A stretch of 46,195 nt of DNA from Erysipelotrichaceae bacterium (GTDB taxonomy: Bacteria > Bacillota_I > Bacilli_A > Erysipelotrichales > Erysipelotrichaceae), in assembly GCA_017432005.1 (NCBI GenBank), contig JAFRKA010000019.1, forward strand, positions 1 to 46,195, read 5' to 3'. A program made the position numbers and the translations under genes. The notes below the pieces were generated by a model that did not search any database, was not told the DNA's origin, and saw only the letters and a program-made list of their open reading frames with translations. Shown here piece after piece: positions 16,934-25,888 of this stretch (its first letter is position 1; every line of letters starts with the position of its first letter).

Positions 16934-17755
16934 TTAATAGATCAGGATATACTCTCCCATAAGTTTATCGATCCTGCCACTTGCTTTTTCATCTTCCAGA
17001 AACTTGTTCACATAATCCAGCAGATCTTCTGATCCTTTAGGCATAAGTACACCTATCTGTCCGTTAGTGAACGGATCAAGATATAACGGCGCAGCCAGGC
17101 GTCCGTCTTTTCTGACATAATAACCTGCTTCGGCGACTTCCGTGATCATGATATCAGCTTCACCTTCAGCAATAAGACCCGGGATCTCCTGATTGACATC
17201 ATGGATGATTAGCGTGACATCGGGCAGATTTTCGCGGGCAAATTTTTCATTAAGTCCGCCAGGATTGACCATGACTCGCACTTCAGGCCTGTTCATCGCT
17301 TCAAGGGAAGTAAACTTATCCGCATCTTCTTCCCGGCACAGTATCGTCTTGCCATTTATCAGATACCCTTCCGACATAAGTGCTTCTTCCTTACGTGCAT
17401 CTGTTATCGTGATGCCACAGATCGCAACATCGAACTTGCCGGATAATGTATCTTCCATCAGAGTGGGCCATGTTGTCGGAACATATTCTATTTCAACGCC
17501 AAGCGAATCTGCAAGATCTCTTGCCAGCGCATCATCGAAACCTTCATACTCGCCAGTCTGAGGATCCAAATAGGACATCGGCTGGTAGTCACCTGTCGTT
17601 CCGACTCTCAGAACCTTTCGTTCACGGATAACGTCAAGTACGGAAATATCTGTTACATCATCGGTTTTCTTTTTAGCAGATTCATATAAGAAACCTGCAA
17701 GCAGTAAAGCTAATAATGCAATGATGACAAATAATAATGTTTTATTCTTTTTCAT
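16934..17755 (-). CDS. Membrane-anchored binding protein, cyclohexadienyl dehydratase (PheC)-like
   Basis: The 273-residue protein has an N-terminal membrane segment (no lipobox) and a family 3 binding-protein fold. It is closer to the PheC group than to transport proteins: LRVGTTGDYQPMSY, VPTTWPTLMEDTLSGKFDVAICGI, VNPGGLNEKFARENL and ADIMITEVAEAG all have close counterparts there, including a Glu at the position of the catalytic acid (Glu211, numbering from TTG 17761). PheC makes phenylpyruvate from prephenate, or phenylalanine from arogenate. No transporter genes adjoin it, which fits an enzyme or a receptor. I chose ATG 17755 because AAAGG lies 8 bases before it. Confidence 0.72.
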   Translation of the reverse strand: MKKNKTLLFVIIALLALLLAGFLYESAKKKTDDVTDISVLDVIRERKVLRVGTTGDYQPMSYLDPQTGEYEGFDDALARDLADSLGVEIEYVPTTWPTLMEDTLSGKFDVAICGITITDARKEEALMSEGYLINGKTILCREEDADKFTSLEAMNRPEVRVMVNPGGLNEKFARENLPDVTLIIHDVNQEIPGLIAEGEADIMITEVAEAGYYVRKDGRLAAPLYLDPFTNGQIGVLMPKGSEDLLDYVNKFLEDEKASGRIDKLMGEYILIY

Positions 17756-17793
17756 ATTCAAAACCTTTTCTAAATGCTTTTATAAGTATAGTA

Positions 17794-17840
17794 AAATTAT
17801 AACCCAACTATCCTGTTGAAAGATGTGTAGGTTATAATTT
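17794..17840. promoter_or_regulatory. Symmetric divergent -10 boxes within an 11-bp inverted repeat
   Basis: AAATTATAACC (17794-17804) is an exact inverted copy of GGTTATAATTT (17830-17840). Each arm contains TATAAT facing outward, one toward the PheC-like gene and one toward the SGNH hydrolase gene. The 25-base centre is AT-rich. The arms could be overlapping promoters, a dimeric operator, or both. Confidence 0.5.
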
Positions 17841-17876
17841 ATACATATAGATATTTACTAAAAGGAATCCTGTCAT

Positions 17877-18707
17877 ATGAATAATAACCAATCAAAATCA
17901 AATCGTTTCCTGATATTCTGTATCGTTCTTTCCATTCTTATTACTGCGATCACAACAATGATCGAACGTGATAAGAAGCAGGTCGAACCGCAACCGGAAC
18001 CTGAGCCGGTTGTCGACACTGTTCCTGCTCCTGCTCCGGAGCCTGAACCGGTACAAGAACCAGAGCCAGAGCCCGAACCAGAACCTGCTGGTGAACCTGC
18101 AGAGACCGTCGAAGAAACTGAATATGTATTCCCGGCTCAGGTGCACTATATCGCCGGATGGGACAAGACTCTGGATCAGCTCAACATCGACTGTGATGTA
18201 GTTTTTATGGGAGACAGCATCACTTATAAGAGCTCTTTTGAGGTCGAATTCCCTGACCTGGATATCTGCAACCTGTCAGTATGTTCTGACACCATAAAAG
18301 GTCTAAGTTATCGTGTAGGTACTTTAGAAACGGTCAAGCCTGAAAAAGTATTCCTGATGATCGGTATTAATTCCTTGCATAATAACAATCTGGACGTGTG
18401 TGTTGAAGACTATAAGAATTTAGTCAATGATATCAGATCCAAAGGAGATTTTGAGCTTTATCTCATGAGTATTACACCGATGGCCAAAAACGAATCGGGA
18501 ACAGATGACCCGTCACCGGAGATCACAGTATCCTTTAACAGTAAGATCGCTGAAATAGCAGCTGAATACAATGCGACCTATGTGGATCTGTATTCAAAGC
18601 TGGTAGATTCAGGATATATCAAACCGGAATACACAACTGACGGCCTCCACCTTTCCAGTGATGCTTATGATGTCTGGGCCGACTGCATAAGATCATATGT
18701 CGAATAA
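17877..18707 (+). CDS. Membrane-anchored SGNH/GDSL hydrolase
   Basis: The 276-residue protein has a signal anchor (about 10-27), a Pro/Glu repeat linker (about 36-80, made of PEPEP units that probably cross the cell wall), and a C-terminal SGNH hydrolase domain. The nucleophile Ser114 is in GDSIT, the block III Asn165 in GINS, and the Asp255/His258 pair in DGLHLS. Such enzymes remove acetyl or acyl groups from surface polysaccharides or peptidoglycan. AAAGGA lies upstream of the ATG, and a TATAAT at 17833-17838. It forms a single-gene unit ended by the terminator at 18755. Confidence 0.82.
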   Translation: MNNNQSKSNRFLIFCIVLSILITAITTMIERDKKQVEPQPEPEPVVDTVPAPAPEPEPVQEPEPEPEPEPAGEPAETVEETEYVFPAQVHYIAGWDKTLDQLNIDCDVVFMGDSITYKSSFEVEFPDLDICNLSVCSDTIKGLSYRVGTLETVKPEKVFLMIGINSLHNNNLDVCVEDYKNLVNDIRSKGDFELYLMSITPMAKNESGTDDPSPEITVSFNSKIAEIAAEYNATYVDLYSKLVDSGYIKPEYTTDGLHLSSDAYDVWADCIRSYVE

Positions 18708-18710
18708 AAA

Positions 18711-18728
18711 ACTGATCAAAAGATCAGT
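18711..18728 (+). other. GATC-rich hairpin after the SGNH gene
   Basis: ACTGATC (18711-18717) pairs with GATCAGT (18722-18728). More GATC-rich inverted repeats follow at 18900-18921. Function unknown; probably mRNA 3'-end structure. Confidence 0.35.
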
Positions 18729-18754
18729 CAGATAACAAATCAAATCAATCGATC

Positions 18755-18778
18755 AGGCCGGTCAATACCGGCCTTTCT
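18755..18778 (+). terminator. Intrinsic terminator of the SGNH hydrolase gene
   Basis: AGGCCGGT (18755-18762) pairs with ACCGGCCT (18767-18774) around a CAAT loop, followed by TTC. The T-run is short but the stem is very stable. The remainder of 18708-18966 holds short GATC-rich inverted repeats and no ORF. Confidence 0.6.
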
Positions 18779-18966
18779 AAACGGATCTCAAAAAAACAGC
18801 GCGATCATATAAACTGATCTGAAAACAAATAATTCCTCAGAATTGCGTTGAAGACATCATGAAAAACACTATTATGATGCCATAGTTTTCTTTGATTATC
18901 CTCATCAGATCAAGATCTGATCTGCAGTTTGTTTATTTGCAGTTTAATAATCTGATTTTTTAATAC

Positions 18967-19203
18967 TTATTCAGACTTACTGTTTTCCTGCCCTCTTCCA
19001 TATCCGAGCATGAAAGCATCGATGATGATAGTAGCGATCTCATTTAAAGAGATCAGTACAGTCTCATCATTCTGTGCTGTCATATGATCTTTGTGTGCTG
19101 AGATCACATCGACGGCATCCTGAATTGTCAGGTCTCCTAATAAACTCTCATCTCTTTCAGTAAGCGGCTTGTTTAGCAAATCTTTTTCATTTTCAGTTAA
19201 CAT
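18967..19203 (-). CDS. Small acidic protein of unknown function
   Basis: The 78-residue protein begins MLTENEKDLLNKPLTERD and is mostly helical and acidic, with an amphipathic segment ISLNEIATIIIDAFMLGYG. No signal or metal site is seen and I do not recognise a family. GAGAGG lies about 11 bases before the ATG. It stands alone between hairpin-rich gaps. Confidence 0.6.
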   Translation of the reverse strand: MLTENEKDLLNKPLTERDESLLGDLTIQDAVDVISAHKDHMTAQNDETVLISLNEIATIIIDAFMLGYGRGQENSKSE

Positions 19204-19243
19204 TTTTTTATAAACCTCTCTTAATGTTATACTATTTCATTTA

Positions 19244-19278
19244 AACGACTGTTTTTGCAGATAGTCTGCAAAGTCGTT
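19244..19278. other. Two-tier hairpin upstream of the small acidic protein gene
   Basis: AACGACT (19244-19250) pairs with AGTCGTT (19272-19278), enclosing GCAGA/TCTGC (19257-19261 with 19265-19269). It lies after the YoaP-like gene and before the likely promoter of the 78-residue gene, so it may be a terminator without a T-run or an operator. Confidence 0.4.
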
Positions 19279-19357
19279 CTAATGAACATAACTATGATAT
19301 CTCTATTAGTAGTGATATTAAAGTAGTTTTCATAAAAAATAATCATTTCTTAAATAA

Positions 19358-20107
19358 TTATCCGGCGGAAGCTATTTTCAGGAACTTCTTATCATTCATC
19401 TGTTCATTGCTTATATATTCACCTTTATGGAACAGCGCATAGGTCGTGACCGGTGTAGGTGCGCTCTGGGCTTCCTTTCGGCTTTGAAGCCTGATAGCTT
19501 TGAAAGGTATCCCGTTTTCTCTGGCTGTCTTTTCCAATATCGGCACATATTTTGCATTGAATGGACACTGATATGTGTAGTACAGTACATAACCCTTTTC
19601 ATCGATATGCGGATGTCTGGCACATTCTTTGAACAACGGGATCTCTTTTTCTTTTTTAAATGGCAGATACCACAGCTGAATACCGTTGTCTGCCTCATCC
19701 GCAACTTCAAATCCCTTGTATTTCAGATATTTGGGATCGGCCAGAAACGGTCTCTTCTTGGCTGAAGAAAGGATACATAGACCTTTCTTGCCTTTGTTCT
19801 TGCTGTCATTAATACAGGCTTGCAGAAGATCGTTGGAATAACCTTTACCTTTTAAAGAACCCGAGACCCAGAGACAGTCGATATACATATAGCCCTTCGC
19901 TTCGATTGGATTCCAGGCTTTTTCAGCTGGAAGATATTCGATAAAACACTTGCCTCGCTCTTTGCTCTTGAGGAACACCAGTCCTTCAGCGAATCTTTCT
20001 GACAGCCATGATTTCTTTGACGAGACCTGGATATCGTTGTTGTTTGAAATAGCACAGCAGATGTGTTCATTCTCCAGATTTTCTCTTGTTACACTGATAT
20101 ACTCCAT
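19358..20107 (-). CDS. yoaP: YoaP-like GNAT acetyltransferase
   Basis: The protein of about 249 residues has an N-terminal acetyltransferase fold (WVSGSLKGKGYSNDLLQACI is the acetyl-CoA loop) and a C-terminal YoaP-type domain starting near residue 160 with YTYQCPFNAKYV, where a Cys sits in a thioredoxin-like setting. Length and layout match Bacillus YoaP. I chose ATG 20107 because AGGGAG lies 6 bases before it. It is the last gene of an operon with a radical SAM protein and a RibD-type reductase. Substrate unknown. Confidence 0.8.
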   Translation of the reverse strand: MEYISVTRENLENEHICCAISNNNDIQVSSKKSWLSERFAEGLVFLKSKERGKCFIEYLPAEKAWNPIEAKGYMYIDCLWVSGSLKGKGYSNDLLQACINDSKNKGKKGLCILSSAKKRPFLADPKYLKYKGFEVADEADNGIQLWYLPFKKEKEIPLFKECARHPHIDEKGYVLYYTYQCPFNAKYVPILEKTARENGIPFKAIRLQSRKEAQSAPTPVTTYALFHKGEYISNEQMNDKKFLKIASAG

Positions 20108-20122
20108 ATTCATCTCCCTTCA

Positions 20123-21001
20123 TCAGATATCGAACAGACTTGTCTGTTCACTTGTTTCAGGCATCTTCTGCATATACCCGAAACAGTCCTCAGGCCTGTA
20201 CATGATATCGTTTTCTATACAGGTCTTGCGAAACAGTTCCATGAGTCTTTTTGAATGTGGACTTGGTACTTCATAAGCGTTACCGTAGGTATTGATATAA
20301 CGCTGTTTCAGTCCCGGAAAATGCTTATCCAAGGCAGCATAGAAATACTCTCTGTCTCCCTCTCTTAGCGTCAGTCCCATATCGAAACAGACGATCCCTT
20401 TAACTTTGGCTTTTATACACGCATCCAGAATGGCGCTTATATTCTCTTGCGTATCATTGATGAAAGGAAGAATTGGTGTCAGCCAGACGATCGTCGGGAT
20501 GCCTCTTCCTTTCATTTGTTCAAGCACTTCGATCCTTCTTCTGGTATTGCAGACATTAGGTTCAAGGATGCTGCACAGTTCATCATCATATGTAGTCAGA
20601 GTCATCTCAACGACACACTTCGTTTTCCGGTTTATCGCCTCAAGAAGATCGATATCCTGCAGGATGCGGTCAGATTTGGTCAGAACAGCTGCACCGAACC
20701 CATATTTCAGAATGATCTCCAGACATCTTCTGGTCAGACGCAGTTTCTCTTCACAGTGCATGTACGGATCAGACATCGATCCGGTCGAGATCATACAGCG
20801 CTGTCTTTTCGATCTTAAAGCCTTCTCCAGAAGTTCCGGAGCATTCTGTTTGACTTCTATGTCTTCAAAAGGATGTTTAAAACCGTAACAGAGGCTCCTG
20901 CTGTCACAGTAGATGCAGCCGTGTGAACATCCCCGATAGATGTTCATTCCGGATGAATATCCGTTGGCTGTCAGTATTCCTTTTGCTTCCACAAAATGCA
21001 T
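20123..21001 (-). CDS. SPL-type radical SAM protein
   Basis: The 292-residue protein carries the radical SAM cluster motif CSHGCIYC (Cys-x3-Cys-x2-Cys) near residue 25, and the pattern of spore photoproduct lyase relatives of the Rv2578c type (NIYRGCSHGC, ISTGSMSDPY, LTKSDRIL, WLTPILPFINDT). It would bind a 4Fe-4S cluster and cleave S-adenosylmethionine. True spore photoproduct lyase repairs DNA, but this subfamily has no settled role. Gene order: 7 bases after the RibD-type gene, 15 bases before the YoaP-like gene. Confidence 0.82.
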   Translation of the reverse strand: MHFVEAKGILTANGYSSGMNIYRGCSHGCIYCDSRSLCYGFKHPFEDIEVKQNAPELLEKALRSKRQRCMISTGSMSDPYMHCEEKLRLTRRCLEIILKYGFGAAVLTKSDRILQDIDLLEAINRKTKCVVEMTLTTYDDELCSILEPNVCNTRRRIEVLEQMKGRGIPTIVWLTPILPFINDTQENISAILDACIKAKVKGIVCFDMGLTLREGDREYFYAALDKHFPGLKQRYINTYGNAYEVPSPHSKRLMELFRKTCIENDIMYRPEDCFGYMQKMPETSEQTSLFDI

Positions 21002-21008
21002 ATCGTTT

Positions 21009-21689
21009 TTAGTGTATGACTCTGTATCTCAGTCTCAGATATGAATCTTCCAGAACGCTGGAGCTTTCCAGTTCCAGAACACCGAGCTCAGACAGTTCTT
21101 CTCTTTTACTCAGGGATGGGCCATCGATCAGTGTAGAGGTATCCTTGCCGCCGATCAGTACTGGAGCTACGACGATATCGACATGATCGATCAGCTTTTC
21201 ACGCAACAGGATACTGTTCACGGTTCCGCCTGACTGCAGCGTCAGCCTTTCGCATCCGTAATCCTTCTTCAGACAGGCAAAAGCTTCACTCAGTGATGGT
21301 TCTTTCTGATAAATGATATGAAGGTTATCTTCCTTTACGGAAAAAGCCGGATGTTCAATATTCGATGTGATCAGAACGAATCTGTCCGATCTGGCACAGA
21401 AATACCTTACACCGTGTTCGTTCAGATGATTGTTATCAAGGATAACGAACGAGACTGGTGTTTTCTCAGGATAATCTTTCTCATTTACACCCATCTTTTC
21501 CTGTACTCTTCCGGTATTGAAAGACCACAGATCGGTTGTCTGTTCGATCTCATAATACTGATGCAGCCCTTCTTTTACACCGTCTATCAGCGGAAAATCC
21601 AGATCGACATCAAAATCATCGGTCGCACCGGTAGATATCTTGCCGTCAAGCGACATCAGCATAAACAGTGTTGTCTCAGGTCTTTCCAT
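21009..21689 (-). CDS. RibD C-terminal / dihydrofolate-reductase-fold reductase
   Basis: The 226-residue protein has the RibD_C fold: TTLFMLMSLDGKIS at the start, LQSGGTVNSILL for the NADPH loop, and DIVVAPVLIGGKDTSTL near the end. Relatives reduce a ribosylamino-pyrimidine in riboflavin synthesis, but stand-alone copies often have other substrates, and no rib genes adjoin it. It starts with ATG after AAGGAG and a TATAAT at 21729-21734, so it is the first gene of the three-gene operon. Confidence 0.8.
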   Translation of the reverse strand: MERPETTLFMLMSLDGKISTGATDDFDVDLDFPLIDGVKEGLHQYYEIEQTTDLWSFNTGRVQEKMGVNEKDYPEKTPVSFVILDNNHLNEHGVRYFCARSDRFVLITSNIEHPAFSVKEDNLHIIYQKEPSLSEAFACLKKDYGCERLTLQSGGTVNSILLREKLIDHVDIVVAPVLIGGKDTSTLIDGPSLSKREELSELGVLELESSSVLEDSYLRLRYRVIH

Positions 21690-21728
21690 ATCATGCTCCT
21701 TTTCCTTGAAAATAAATCATCTTCTATC

Positions 21729-21734
21729 ATTATA
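21729..21734 (-). promoter_or_regulatory. -10 box of the RibD/radical SAM/YoaP operon
   Basis: TATAAT on the minus strand lies about 40 bases upstream of the ATG at 21689. No clear -35 hexamer is present. Confidence 0.45.
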
Positions 21735-21811
21735 GCACAGGATTCGTTATTGCTTAACAGACATATTAAATCATCTGTCTTCACTCCTGGGATATTCTAT
21801 TGTCATTATAA

Positions 21812-21831
21812 AAGGGTCATTACTGACCCTT
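21812..21831 (-). terminator. Terminator of the Na/Pi cotransporter gene
   Basis: AAGGGTCA (21812-21819) pairs with TGACCCTT (21824-21831). On the minus strand the stem is followed by TTTTAT and includes the stop codon of the cotransporter gene. Confidence 0.65.
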
Positions 21832-23439
21832 GTAGCTTTCACACATGCTTTCGGCGATATTCATGATATGATCGCCGATCCTTTCGATATCGATCAGCAG
21901 TTCTGAATAAATGATTCCCGGATGTGCATCATCCTCTCCGTTCTTCATCCTCAGGATCTCCGCATCACGATTGCTCAAACACAGTTCGTCGATCTTCTCT
22001 TCGTTCTTGATGATCGTCTGCAGCAGCTCAGAATCTCCGGAAGTGATGATATCATCAATGACAGACAGCGACTGCATGAGGATAGCTGAGAGCTCATCGA
22101 TCTCATCATAGGCTTTCAGTGACAGAGTCGAATCGTTTTTGATAAGCTCTTCGATCGCTTCAGCGATATTGATCGCATGGTCATGCATCCTCTCCAGATC
22201 CACATTGATGGAGAACAGCTGAGCAGCCTGTTTTGATTCCTGCAGGTTCGTGTCCGATGCCATCAGCAGCATCAGGTTCTTGGAGATACCTCTGTTGATG
22301 AGGTTGACCTGTGTCTCATTCTCTTCGATCATATCGATGACTGAATGATGTTCAAGCAGACCGTTGAAATCGATATAGACACTGTTCCTGACGATCTCAA
22401 ACATATTGTCGATCTCGATATGGATACCGAAGATATTGAATGTAGCGATGTTTTCCGTATAGGCTGACTGTTCGATCTCAGGCTGCAGCGTCTTAACTGT
22501 GCCATGATCAGGAATGATCAGGTATGCGACCTTGGACAGTAACGGAGCAATCGGGAAGCATAACAGTGATGTAACAACGTTGGTGAATGTGTGCATCAGC
22601 GCGATCTGTTCCACTACTCTACCCGGTGCCAGCATCTCATACATCCTGTCAAACGGGAACAGCGAATAAAGGATAGTGAACAGTACAGCATTCACAAGGT
22701 TGAAGGTCAGGTTGATTATTGAAACTCTCTTGGCATCTCTGTTGAATGAAAGTGATGCCAGCATGGCTGTCGTACATGAACCGAGGTTCTGACCAAGGTT
22801 GAAGAACATGACGTCCTTGATGGTCACGATACCGCTTTTAGCCAGAGACTGGATGATGCCCAGAGATGCAGAGGAAGACTGAACGATCGAAGTCAGAACG
22901 AAACCGACAAGGATACCGAACAGCGGACTCTGCATATGAGAGAGGATATTCAAGAAGAATTCAGACCTTCCTAATGGTGCCAGACCGCCGGACATCGTAT
23001 CCATACCTAAGAAGACGAAACCAAGACCCATCAGGATCTCACCGATGGCATTGAGCTTGTCGTTTTTGACGAACATGATCAGACAGACACCGATAAAGGC
23101 CATGAACGGAGCTACCAGTCCGACATCAAGAGCCATAAGATGTCCGGTGATCGTCGTACCGATATTGCTGCCGAGGATGACATAGACTGTCTGTGATACT
23201 TTCATGATCCCGGCATTGACAAAACTTACAAGCATACTTGTAGTAGCACCGGATGATTGTATGAGCGCAGTTACCAGTATACCCGCCAGCATGGCAACGA
23301 TCGGTTTCTTAGTCAGCTTCTCCAGAAAATCCTGGAGTTTTCCTCCAGCCATATGCTTGAAACCATTTCCCATGACTTCCATGCCATAGAGGAAGATGGC
23401 CAGGCCACTGAATACCGATAAGACATCAGCAAATTTCAT
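21820..23439 (-). CDS. Na/Pi cotransporter family protein with PhoU-like tail
   Basis: The 539-residue protein has the two inverted NptA repeats, marked by QSSGATTS and QSSSASLG, in a membrane region of about 300 residues. A C-terminal PhoU-like four-helix domain (about 340-535) follows. It imports phosphate with sodium, with the PhoU part likely gating it. It is a single-gene unit with its own terminator. Its presence fits the surface phosphatases and the two VTC modules in the window. Confidence 0.9.
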   Translation of the reverse strand: MKFADVLSVFSGLAIFLYGMEVMGNGFKHMAGGKLQDFLEKLTKKPIVAMLAGILVTALIQSSGATTSMLVSFVNAGIMKVSQTVYVILGSNIGTTITGHLMALDVGLVAPFMAFIGVCLIMFVKNDKLNAIGEILMGLGFVFLGMDTMSGGLAPLGRSEFFLNILSHMQSPLFGILVGFVLTSIVQSSSASLGIIQSLAKSGIVTIKDVMFFNLGQNLGSCTTAMLASLSFNRDAKRVSIINLTFNLVNAVLFTILYSLFPFDRMYEMLAPGRVVEQIALMHTFTNVVTSLLCFPIAPLLSKVAYLIIPDHGTVKTLQPEIEQSAYTENIATFNIFGIHIEIDNMFEIVRNSVYIDFNGLLEHHSVIDMIEENETQVNLINRGISKNLMLLMASDTNLQESKQAAQLFSINVDLERMHDHAINIAEAIEELIKNDSTLSLKAYDEIDELSAILMQSLSVIDDIITSGDSELLQTIIKNEEKIDELCLSNRDAEILRMKNGEDDAHPGIIYSELLIDIERIGDHIMNIAESMCESYKGQ

Positions 23440-23481
23440 ATGTAATTATATGATAACAAATAATCAGCTGAATTTGGAGAT

Positions 23482-23511
23482 AAAAAAGCCATACGGATCT
23501 CACCGTATGGC
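23482..23511 (-). terminator. Terminator of the ydjGHI operon
   Basis: GCCATACGG (23488-23496) pairs with CCGTATGGC (23503-23511), followed on the minus strand by TTTTTT. It lies 27 bases after the ydjI stop codon. Confidence 0.85.
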
Positions 23512-23537
23512 CTCTTCTTCTCAGTTTTCAGTATGAC

Positions 23538-24620
23538 TTACTGGATCTCTTTGCCGCAGTATGCGCAGAATTTAGCACCTGGAACGGCTAAAGGTTTGCC
23601 GCAGAACGGGCAGTATCCGTAAGGAGCATCGCCTGTTGCAGCTGTATTGCCGGTGTTCTGGATCAGACCGGAAGCGGTATTCTGAGCCATATTGACGTTC
23701 ATGAAGCCTGTAGCAGCACCATTTTCGTTGTTGGCAGCATCTCTGATCGCATCAGCAGTGGCTGTAACGATCGTAGCGTTGGCCATTTCCTTGTCCTTGT
23801 TGACAGCAGCCATCTGCAGATCACTGATCTTTTTGGCATATTCATCAGGGATCGTAACAGAGTTGACAGCGATGTTGAGGAAGACGATACCTCTTTCCTG
23901 TTCCCACTTGGTGTTGAGACCCTTAGCGAGCTTTTCAGCCAGTTCAGCAGTGTGATCAGGCAGTTCTGAATATCTGATACCGCTCTGAGCGATAGCTGCA
24001 AAAGCAGGATTCAGCTCATGGAGCATTTCAGCCTTCATGACGGAAGCAAGTTCTTCCTTGTCATATCTGTCAGCCTTGTTGCCGGCGACCTTCTGATAGA
24101 AAGTGACCGGATTGACGATCTTGAAAGTATATTCGCCGTTGCATCTTACCGGAACATCCATGTCAAGATTGATGTTTTTATCTATGACTCTGAAAGGAAT
24201 AGGTGTAGCTGTTCCGTACATATTGCCCATGATCTCTTTGGTGTTGACATAGTAAACACGCTGTGACTTGTTTACGACACCACCGTAAGTGAATCTGCCT
24301 AAGGCATCCTTGAACGCATTCTTGATACCTTCCATGCCGCCATCAAATACACTTGGAGACAGTGAAGAATCAAAAGTATAGTTGCCAGGTTCAGCCGCAA
24401 CTTCCAGGATATTGCCCTCTTCTACTACCAGAGCGCACTGTCCTTCGTTGACGACGATGCCGGAACCGTTGGTGATGACTTCACCTGAGCCGCCGTTTCC
24501 TCTCTTGGTCCCTTTGACCATAAGCGTATCATTGTCCATTGAATCGCAGACAAAATAATCCTTCCACGTATCAAGTGCTGTGCCTATGACGGAACCTGCC
24601 AAAGCTTTAATTAAACCCAT
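23538..24620 (-). CDS. ydjI: SPFH-domain protein with C-terminal zinc ribbon (YdjI)
   Basis: The 360-residue protein has an SPFH/virion-core-like domain (about 1-280) and a C-terminal zinc ribbon with CPFCGKP and CAYCGKE. It matches Bacillus YdjI, the last gene of pspA-ydjGHI. In Bacillus these proteins form membrane microdomain complexes and help recruit PspA in envelope stress. A run of Ala/Asn-rich sequence (about 285-330) links the two parts. It is the third gene of the operon with ydjG and ydjH. Confidence 0.85.
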   Translation of the reverse strand: MGLIKALAGSVIGTALDTWKDYFVCDSMDNDTLMVKGTKRGNGGSGEVITNGSGIVVNEGQCALVVEEGNILEVAAEPGNYTFDSSLSPSVFDGGMEGIKNAFKDALGRFTYGGVVNKSQRVYYVNTKEIMGNMYGTATPIPFRVIDKNINLDMDVPVRCNGEYTFKIVNPVTFYQKVAGNKADRYDKEELASVMKAEMLHELNPAFAAIAQSGIRYSELPDHTAELAEKLAKGLNTKWEQERGIVFLNIAVNSVTIPDEYAKKISDLQMAAVNKDKEMANATIVTATADAIRDAANNENGAATGFMNVNMAQNTASGLIQNTGNTAATGDAPYGYCPFCGKPLAVPGAKFCAYCGKEIQ

Positions 24621-24651
24621 TTTTATTCCTCCTTTGATTTAATTATCTATT

Positions 24652-25884
24652 CTAGAAGTGACTGCCATGACCGCCATGACTTGTGCCACTAGAAGATGTA
24701 TGAATGTGGGATCCTCCCCCACTTGGAACTCCGGAGCCTCGCATATCATTGCTGCTCCTGCGCGGTGATCTGGAAACATGTCTGTTTACCAGCATATCCG
24801 AGAAACCTGTCAGTACGAAACTGTTGTCGACGATATAATTGCGGGCGAACCGCTGACGGGTCGTATTCTTGAGCTGACCCTTGAGTATCGAACCGGTGAC
24901 CAGTGAAGACAGTGCTCCGATGATGGTGGAGATCATCACATTCAGCCCGCCGAAACTCTTCTTCTGGCTCTGCGTATTGGTATCGATGACATTGCCGCTT
25001 TGGGCATTCTTCAGCAGTGAATCAGTGTCGTCTGCGAATTTCTCAAAAGCGTTGTAATATCTACCGGCCTGCAGATCATTCATCATATCATCGAAGATGA
25101 GATCGATACCGTAATCGGTTATATCCCGCTTGCAGCTGCCACTGGTCGAGATATAGATCTCGCTGTTGCCCATGTCCAAGACAAACAGAACTCCGTTTTT
25201 GCCATAACCGTTATAATCGTAGAAATCATCGGCATAGTCAGCGATCTTCATGCCGTTGGTGGACTTGGTAGTCACTACAGCAGCATCGATGCCGTACTTA
25301 TCCGAAAGCTTCTTGAGTTTTGAAGCCAGTTTTTCTTCTTCCTTGTCGGAAAGCAGATCCGCAAAGTCATTGACCAGCGGATTGCCTGCCACGTTCGGCG
25401 CATTGCCGTTATAGACCTTATCATCGATGATCCTCAGTGTTGCCTGATAGAAATCGACGATACCATCAGCGAAAGCATCAGGGCTCTGACTCTCTGAAGC
25501 CGTCTTGTAGAACAGGTTCCAGAGTCTGGTCTCTTCATTCAGGACCGCATCAGCAGCCGTTCCTTTCGCCGAAAGCTTGTAGTAATGCTGACCGACGACC
25601 AGAACGACGTTATTGGAGCAGCTGGAATGTGAGGCCAGGAACTTCTCCGCATATTCGATGATCGCATTCTCGCTGTCTTCGATACCGGTATCATAGATGA
25701 AATAGATATTGGCATCATAATCATCAGCGATATGTTTCAGGTCTTCATTCAGTGAAGCCAGCTTCTGGTTGCTGATCATCTCGTCATCCGTTCTGATGAT
25801 GACATGATCATCTGCCGCAAAGACCGTATTCACACACAATGACAGCAGGATAAGGGCAAGAACTGTTTTAAGTAATCTCTTCAT
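24652..25884 (-). CDS. ydjH: TPM-domain membrane protein (YdjH)
   Basis: The 410-residue protein has a signal peptide ending VNTVFA, two TPM-type repeats outside the membrane (about 20-160 and 165-310, the second with NPLVNDFADLLSDKEE and GVLFVLDMG), a membrane segment (about 325-345), and a low-complexity Ser/Gly/His tail. It fits YdjH between ydjG and ydjI. I chose ATG 25884: it directly follows the ydjG stop and precedes MKRLLKTVLALI; the longer frame would overlap ydjG. Role: partner of YdjG and YdjI in the envelope. Confidence 0.82.
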   Translation of the reverse strand: MKRLLKTVLALILLSLCVNTVFAADDHVIIRTDDEMISNQKLASLNEDLKHIADDYDANIYFIYDTGIEDSENAIIEYAEKFLASHSSCSNNVVLVVGQHYYKLSAKGTAADAVLNEETRLWNLFYKTASESQSPDAFADGIVDFYQATLRIIDDKVYNGNAPNVAGNPLVNDFADLLSDKEEEKLASKLKKLSDKYGIDAAVVTTKSTNGMKIADYADDFYDYNGYGKNGVLFVLDMGNSEIYISTSGSCKRDITDYGIDLIFDDMMNDLQAGRYYNAFEKFADDTDSLLKNAQSGNVIDTNTQSQKKSFGGLNVMISTIIGALSSLVTGSILKGQLKNTTRQRFARNYIVDNSFVLTGFSDMLVNRHVSRSPRRSSNDMRGSGVPSGGGSHIHTSSSGTSHGGHGSHF

Positions 25885-25888
25885 CTTT

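Noticed and set aside
18711..18966. Repeated GATC hairpins as a regulatory array or small RNA gene
   Set aside because: The repeats are short, irregular and lack a promoter and T-run of a typical small RNA.
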